A stretch of DNA of 50,549 bases from Gaoshiqia sediminis (lineage in GTDB: Bacteria; Bacteroidota; Bacteroidia; Bacteroidales; Prolixibacteraceae), in NCBI RefSeq assembly GCF_025907915.1, contig NZ_JAPAAF010000033.1, positions 1 to 50,549 on the forward strand, written 5' to 3'. A program made the position numbers and the translations under genes. Below are positions 46,339-50,549 of this stretch, in pieces (the first letter of the stretch is position 1; each line of letters begins with the position of its first letter). The notes below the pieces were generated by a model that saw only the letters and a list, made by a program, of their open reading frames with translations, was not told where the DNA came from and did not search any database.

Positions 46339-47622
46339 ATGAATTTACATCCGATCAGGCTTGTTATTTTACTGTGTTTTGCGCTGTTGTTGAACGGAAA
46401 AACACAGGCACAACTTACGGCCAATGCCGATGCCGTGTTGCCAACGGAATATAGTAGCGGGCCGCAAGATCAAATGTATTTCTTTTGTTCATCCCCGGGT
46501 GAAAATCCGGCTTCGCTCACCGCTGCGTTTTCGGGCGGAGGAGGTGCTACCTTTGACTGGTTCAAATACAACCCGGCTAGCGGAACGTTTGATGCGTATG
46601 TTTCGGACAATTCCGGAGCGACTTCTTCAACCCTTACCATTTTGCCGGACGGTGGCTATCGTGTAAATGTTACTTCGGGCGGAATTACAGAAACCTACAC
46701 GGCCTGGGTGTTCAATAATTGGTACACTGCTACGGCAGAAATCAGCGAAACTACCTGCGATTATTTCCAGGTGCAGGCGGTCTTTGAAGGTGTGAGCCTG
46801 GTGTATTATGACTTGGGCACTGGTTCACCCAAAGAAATTTTTAAAGATGTGAAGGTTCGGTGGACAGTAGGCGGCGACCAGGTGGCAACCGTGCTGAGTC
46901 CGCAGATTTTCAACCCGCCACCACGAAACACCGACTACTTGCTGACGGTTTATGACCGTCTGGGCTGCGAGGTACAGGTTCCGTTAAATTATCAGTCGAT
47001 CGTTACAAAGGCTTCTTTCACGGCGAGTCCCATGAGTGGGGAAACTCCCTTGCAAGTTGCATTTACCAGTACTTCCGAAAATGCCGATCAGTATGAATGG
47101 TTCTTTTTCCGCGATTTGGATGAAATGAAGCTCGAAGCGGAACAAACCGGTTCGGTATCCGACAGTATTATGGACCGGGCCATTGATGCCAATCCGGTGT
47201 ATGTGTACCAGAATTCAGGCACTTATGGGGTGAAGCTGGTGACCACGAAAAATTCGGAATTCGGTGCGTGTACCGACACCGTTTATCTGGACGATTATCT
47301 GGTTGCCGATTCCTCGTTTGTTGAGGCGCCGAATGTGTTTACCCCGAACGGCGACGGCGATAATGATCTGTTCGTGGTGAAATACCGGTCGCTTAAGCAA
47401 ATCAGTATTAAAATCTTCAACCGGTGGGGGAAAGAAGTCTTTGCCTGGGAAAATAATAATGTCCAGAGCTTTGATGCTTCGGTGGCCGAATCGGTTTGGG
47501 ACGGAAAGATTGGTGGACGGCTGGCCAGTCCCGGCGTATATTATTATGTGGTGGAGGCACGTGGCCGCGATGACAAAAAGCGCAATGCGCATGGTTTTGT
47601 ACATCTTTTTAGAGAGAAATAA
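46339..47622 (+). CDS. secreted protein with type B type IX sorting domain
   Basis: A 427-residue exported surface protein. A signal peptide (about residues 1-26, ending TQAQ) is followed by Ig-like beta domains, a PKD-like domain (about 226-320, TASPMSGETPLQVAFTSTSE) and a C-terminal gliding-motility-type (type B) sorting domain starting TPNGDGDNDLF at 335, with KIFNRWGKEVF and the final GFVHLFREK. It would be secreted by the type IX system. The ATG at 46339 is preferred to a TTG at 46324. Function beyond adhesion or scaffolding cannot be told. Confidence 0.82.
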   Translation: MNLHPIRLVILLCFALLLNGKTQAQLTANADAVLPTEYSSGPQDQMYFFCSSPGENPASLTAAFSGGGGATFDWFKYNPASGTFDAYVSDNSGATSSTLTILPDGGYRVNVTSGGITETYTAWVFNNWYTATAEISETTCDYFQVQAVFEGVSLVYYDLGTGSPKEIFKDVKVRWTVGGDQVATVLSPQIFNPPPRNTDYLLTVYDRLGCEVQVPLNYQSIVTKASFTASPMSGETPLQVAFTSTSENADQYEWFFFRDLDEMKLEAEQTGSVSDSIMDRAIDANPVYVYQNSGTYGVKLVTTKNSEFGACTDTVYLDDYLVADSSFVEAPNVFTPNGDGDNDLFVVKYRSLKQISIKIFNRWGKEVFAWENNNVQSFDASVAESVWDGKIGGRLASPGVYYYVVEARGRDDKKRNAHGFVHLFREK

Positions 47623-47628
47623 AAACAG

Positions 47629-47660
47629 AAAACCCCGAAGTGGCTAGCTCCGGGGTTTTT
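47629..47660. terminator. bidirectional terminator between convergent genes
   Basis: The arms AAAACCCCG (47629-47637) and CGGGGTTTT (47651-47659) form a perfect stem with a T tract on either strand. It serves the type IX cargo gene (+) and the EF-G2 gene (-). Confidence 0.88.
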
Positions 47661-47702
47661 CAATTTAGTTTAATCAGTAAATTATAAAGGATTAGAATTG
47701 GT

Positions 47703-49859
47703 CTATTCTTCGTCCTGTTCAGCAGCGTAGGTGGCGAGCAGTTCGTCCTGTACTTCCTGAGGCACTTTCTCGTATCCGTCAAACTTGATGCTGAAGCGTC
47801 CGCGTCCCTGTGTGATGGAACTCAGTGAAGTGGAGTATTTGTACATTTCTTTTAGCGGCACTTTGGCATTGATTTTTTCGTAACCTTTTTCGCTGCCCAT
47901 ACCCATAATCAGCGCCCGGCGTCCTTGCAGGTCGCTCATGACGTCGCCCATGCGTTCGCTTTGCACCATCACTTCCAGGTCGTAAATCGGTTCCAGGATT
48001 TTTGGTCCGGCTTCCTTGAAGGCTTTCGAGAATGCGTTGCGGCCAGCCAGTTTGAAGGAGATTTCGTTGGAGTCAACCGGGTGCATCTTGCCATCGTACA
48101 CATACACGCGGATGTCGCGGGCATATGATCCGGTTAACGGGCCTTCTTCCATCTTTTCCATAATCCCTTTCAGGATAGCCGGCATGAAGCGTCCGTCGAT
48201 CGATCCGCCGACAATGCAGTTGTGGAAGATCAGTTTGCCGCCCCAGCTCAACGGATATTCCTGGGTGTCGCGGACCGACAGCTTCATGTCCTTTCCGTTA
48301 ATGCTGAACGATGTTTTCGGGTCAACCCCTTCCACGTAGGGTTCAATCATCAGGTGTACCTCGCCAAACTGGCCGGCGCCGCCCGATTGCTTCTTGTGGC
48401 GGTAATCTGCCTGAGCCGACTTGGTGATGGTTTCGCGATACGGGATTTTGGGCGTTTTAAATTCGATTTCAATTTTGAAGATATTTTTGTAGAACCAGTT
48501 CAGCGCGTTCAGGTGGTACTCGCCCTGGCAGTGCACGAGCATTTGTTTCAGTTCTTTGGAGTACTCCACGCGATAGGTTGGGTCTTCGTCGTGCAGTTTC
48601 TGGAACATTTCGCCCACTTTCTCATCGTCGGCTTCGTTCACGGCTTTCAGGGCCACGGTGTGCCGCGAGGTCGGGAACTCAATGGGTTTGAAGGTGTAGG
48701 CTGCTTCTTTTTCGCTCAGCGTATGGTTCACTTTTGTTTCGCGCAGTTTCACGGTGGCGCCTATGTCGCCGGCAATCATTTCGGGCACTTTGACGCGGTT
48801 TTTCCCGGCGGCCACAAAAATCTGCGAGATGCGTTCTTTGTTGCCCGACTTGGAGTTGGTCAGGTCCTGTCCTTCTTTTACGGTGCCGCTCATCACTTTG
48901 AAGTAGGTGATTTCGCCCACGTGCTGCTCAATCGATGTTTTGAAAACGAATAGCGCAGTAGGGGCCGCGGGGTCCATTTTTACCTGCTTGCCGTTAAGTT
49001 CGGGAACTTCCACTGCTTCGGCAGGCGATGGGGTGATGTTGGTGACAAATTCGAGCAAGCGCCCCACGCCCATATTGTGTTTGGCGCCGGTGCAGAATAC
49101 CGGGAAAAAGCTGCGGGCAATCATGCCCAGTTTGATCCCCTGGCGCATTTCATCTTCGGTAAGCTCGCCTTTCTCGAAATACAGCTCCATCAGGTTTTCG
49201 TCGTTTTCGGCGGCCATTTCCACCAGCTCGTTGTGGAGCTCGTCGGCACGTTCTTTTTCGTCGGCGGGAATTTCGAGCACTTCGGGTTTGCCGCCATCTG
49301 CCGGGTATTTGTAAAGCTTCATCTTCAACACATCAATAATGGCGTTGAAGCCAGGGCCTGCATTTACCGGGTATTGTATCGGGGTAACTTTGTTTCCGTA
49401 GATGTTTTTCGCCTGATCGAGGGTTTGCTCGTAGTTGGCGTTTTCGTGGTCGAGGTGGTTAAAAACAAAGATCAAGGGTTTGCGGGCGGCAGCGGCATAA
49501 CGGCCAACAGCTTCGGTGCCCGACTCAATGCCGTGGGGGGTGTTGATCACCAGCAGGGCGCTGCCCACCACGTGCAAGGATGAAATAACGGCCCCGCGAA
49601 AATCGTCCATCCCCGGGGTGTCGATAATATTGACTTTTTTATTGTTTACTTCTGCATGAAGAACGGTTGAGAAAACCGAGTTGCCATAGTCTTGCTCGAT
49701 AGGGTGATGGTCGGATACCGTATTTTTGGCATTTACCTCACCTCGGCGGTTAATTACTCCACCCTCAAGCAGCATGGCTTCCGCGAGGGTGGTTTTCCCA
49801 CTGCCGGCATTGCCAATCAAAGCAATGTTCCGGATTTCACTGGTCGTATATACTTTCAT
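47703..49859 (-). CDS. EF-G2-type elongation factor G paralogue
   Basis: A 718-residue translational GTPase paralogue. Domains G, II, III, IV and V are all present. The P-loop is GNAGSGKT (16-23) in place of the EF-G consensus GHIDAGKT. The G3 motif is DTPGMDDF (80-87), with Met84 where EF-G has its catalytic His, and the G4 motif is NHLD (134-137) in place of NKMD. It resembles Bacteroides thetaiotaomicron EF-G2, reported to support translocation without GTP hydrolysis during carbon starvation. It is not beside rpsL/rpsG, where the housekeeping fusA normally lies. Confidence 0.88.
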   Translation of the reverse strand: MKVYTTSEIRNIALIGNAGSGKTTLAEAMLLEGGVINRRGEVNAKNTVSDHHPIEQDYGNSVFSTVLHAEVNNKKVNIIDTPGMDDFRGAVISSLHVVGSALLVINTPHGIESGTEAVGRYAAAARKPLIFVFNHLDHENANYEQTLDQAKNIYGNKVTPIQYPVNAGPGFNAIIDVLKMKLYKYPADGGKPEVLEIPADEKERADELHNELVEMAAENDENLMELYFEKGELTEDEMRQGIKLGMIARSFFPVFCTGAKHNMGVGRLLEFVTNITPSPAEAVEVPELNGKQVKMDPAAPTALFVFKTSIEQHVGEITYFKVMSGTVKEGQDLTNSKSGNKERISQIFVAAGKNRVKVPEMIAGDIGATVKLRETKVNHTLSEKEAAYTFKPIEFPTSRHTVALKAVNEADDEKVGEMFQKLHDEDPTYRVEYSKELKQMLVHCQGEYHLNALNWFYKNIFKIEIEFKTPKIPYRETITKSAQADYRHKKQSGGAGQFGEVHLMIEPYVEGVDPKTSFSINGKDMKLSVRDTQEYPLSWGGKLIFHNCIVGGSIDGRFMPAILKGIMEKMEEGPLTGSYARDIRVYVYDGKMHPVDSNEISFKLAGRNAFSKAFKEAGPKILEPIYDLEVMVQSERMGDVMSDLQGRRALIMGMGSEKGYEKINAKVPLKEMYKYSTSLSSITQGRGRFSIKFDGYEKVPQEVQDELLATYAAEQDEE

Positions 49860-49919
49860 GGTGTCAGTTTTTATTGGTTAAAAATCTCAGTTTTTGGTTG
49901 ATTTTACCGTGGAAGTCAT

Positions 49920-49949
49920 CAAAATTAGTAATAATTACTTAACAAACAA
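49920..49949 (-). promoter_or_regulatory. Bacteroidota-type promoter of the EF-G2 gene
   Basis: On the minus strand, TTG (49947-49949) is followed after 19 bases by TAATTTTG (49920-49927), an exact match to TAnnTTTG. The start codon at 49859 is about 60 bases downstream, leaving a short leader. Confidence 0.6.
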
Positions 49950-50070
49950 CCGCGCTGTATTTGGGCAAATATGTTATTAAAATGTTTTTGAAATCGGTTG
50001 TTGTAGTTGGATTAAATAATTTGTTTATGTAAGGGTTTTGGCTTTTTTCTCTGTCATGACAGATAGGCGC

Positions 50071-50215
50071 CCTCTTTTCGTTTGGCGGAACCATGGCGGC
50101 GTGCCACGCTTTCACTTTTCAGTTGGACAGGCAATGGCGGCATGCCACGCCTCCACTTTTTGGTTGGACAAGCAATGGCGGCATGCCACACCATTACTTT
50201 TCCTTGGGCGGGAGC
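50071..50215. repeat. 41-bp tandem repeat, about 3.5 copies
   Basis: Units starting ATGGCGGC(A/G)TGCCAC begin at 50093, 50134 and 50175, each exactly 41 bases apart, with a decayed partial copy before 50093. Each unit has a GGCATGCC palindrome (or a one-base variant) followed by a C/T-rich segment with a T tract. The period is not a multiple of three, so short open frames over it are not conserved and are not called as genes. Confidence 0.8.
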
Positions 50216-50216
50216 T

Positions 50217-50534
50217 TCATTAAATGATGAAGCCTTCCTTTTTCAGATTTCCGGCTTTCATTAAATCTTCAAACCATCACCTTTCGGTTGGTGGAGGCAT
50301 GAAGAAATCTTCACGGCTTCCTTTTTCTCTTTTTGGGCGTTTGAAGAAATCTTCACGGCCTCCCTTTCCTCTTTTTGGGCGCTTGAAGAAATCTTAACGG
50401 CCTCCCTTTTCAGTTTTGCGGGCTATGCAGAAATCTTCATTGTTCCTCCACTCTTTTCCCCAAGGCATGAAGATATCTTTACGGCTCCACTTTTCAATTT
50501 TTCGGCTTTTAAGAAATATTTTGAATATGTTTTG
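50217..50534. repeat. 42-bp tandem repeat, about 7.5 copies
   Basis: Units begin at about 50217, 50259, 50301, 50343, 50385, 50427, 50469 and 50511, steps of exactly 42 bases. The best-kept units start GAAGAAATCTTCACGGC, which contains the dyad GAAGA-AA-TCTTC, followed by a C/T-rich segment with T tracts. The C/T-rich part resembles that of the neighbouring 41-bp array, so both probably derive from one element whose dyad part was swapped. Copies decay toward both ends. The window ends just after, so the array may continue. Confidence 0.8.
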
Positions 50535-50549
50535 TAAATTGGGGTGCGG

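Noticed and set aside
50038-50264. Two 60-residue open frames over the 41-bp repeats
   Set aside because: They follow repeat composition only; a 41-base period shifts the frame at each unit, and no upstream promoter or ribosome site is seen.
50259-50426. Repeat-encoded protein on the minus strand, with 14-codon repeats containing REAVKISS
   Set aside because: The frame is open over three units, but it has no start codon, stops at both ends, and the neighbouring 41-bp array does not keep frame. It is most simply noncoding.
50217-50534. Possible CRISPR array
   Set aside because: Repeats are directly head-to-tail with a 42-base period and similar sequence throughout; there are no unique spacers, and no cas genes lie nearby.

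Overview
The window is from a Bacteroidota chromosome, most likely of the Marinilabiliales/Prolixibacteraceae type; that placement rests on recalled protein resemblance, not on a search. Lineage marks seen in the sequence are Bacteroidota-type promoters (-33 TTG, -7 TAnnTTTG), type IX secretion sorting domains of both type A and type B, DUF3467, DUF4252 and DUF4290 proteins, a MurA with Asp at the catalytic Cys position, and a second EF-G without the catalytic His.

Layout. 1-13,140 (+): tRNA-Gly, tRNA-Thr, tuf, a degenerate tRNA-like element, secE, nusG, rplK, rplA, rplJ, rplL, a strong hairpin, rpoB, rpoC and a DUF3467 gene, closed by a bidirectional terminator. 13,187-14,926 (-): a dodecin-family protein and a Tat-exported Gfo/Idh/MocA oxidoreductase. 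15,403-18,855 (+): a three-gene sodium-pumping decarboxylase operon (gamma, alpha with biotin domain, beta). 19,023-22,038 (+): a ROK regulator, then an ECF sigma / membrane anti-sigma-like / DUF4252 operon. 22,085-22,346: a terminator embedded in a noncoding array with a 21-bp period. 22,414-23,514 (+): a secreted T9SS cargo protein, convergent with a soluble hybrid histidine kinase (-).

25,821-31,609 (-) is the most interesting block. It is a six-gene operon: TetR regulator, LolA-like periplasmic protein, two FtsX-type permeases, a LolD/MacB-type ATPase and an outer-membrane beta-barrel. It looks like a complete inner-membrane to outer-membrane lipid or lipoprotein trafficking route. The TetR protein carries a textbook EF-hand calcium loop between its DNA-binding and ligand-binding regions. 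A consensus promoter and two matching 18-bp operator dyads about seven helical turns apart lie upstream.

31,835-35,951: a second Gfo/Idh/MocA oxidoreductase (+) convergent with an alpha-L-rhamnosidase (-), suggesting plant or algal glycan use. 36,195-38,928: a small membrane protein, a calcineurin-like phosphatase (-), and RtcB RNA ligase (+) divergent from it. 39,049-46,031 (-): dnaJ, grpE, a TlpA-type thioredoxin, murA, a DUF4290 gene and a UvrD/PcrA helicase. 46,339-49,859: a T9SS type B cargo protein (+) convergent with the EF-G2-like factor (-). The last 500 bases are noncoding tandem repeats with periods of 41 and 42 bp, each unit carrying a small dyad.
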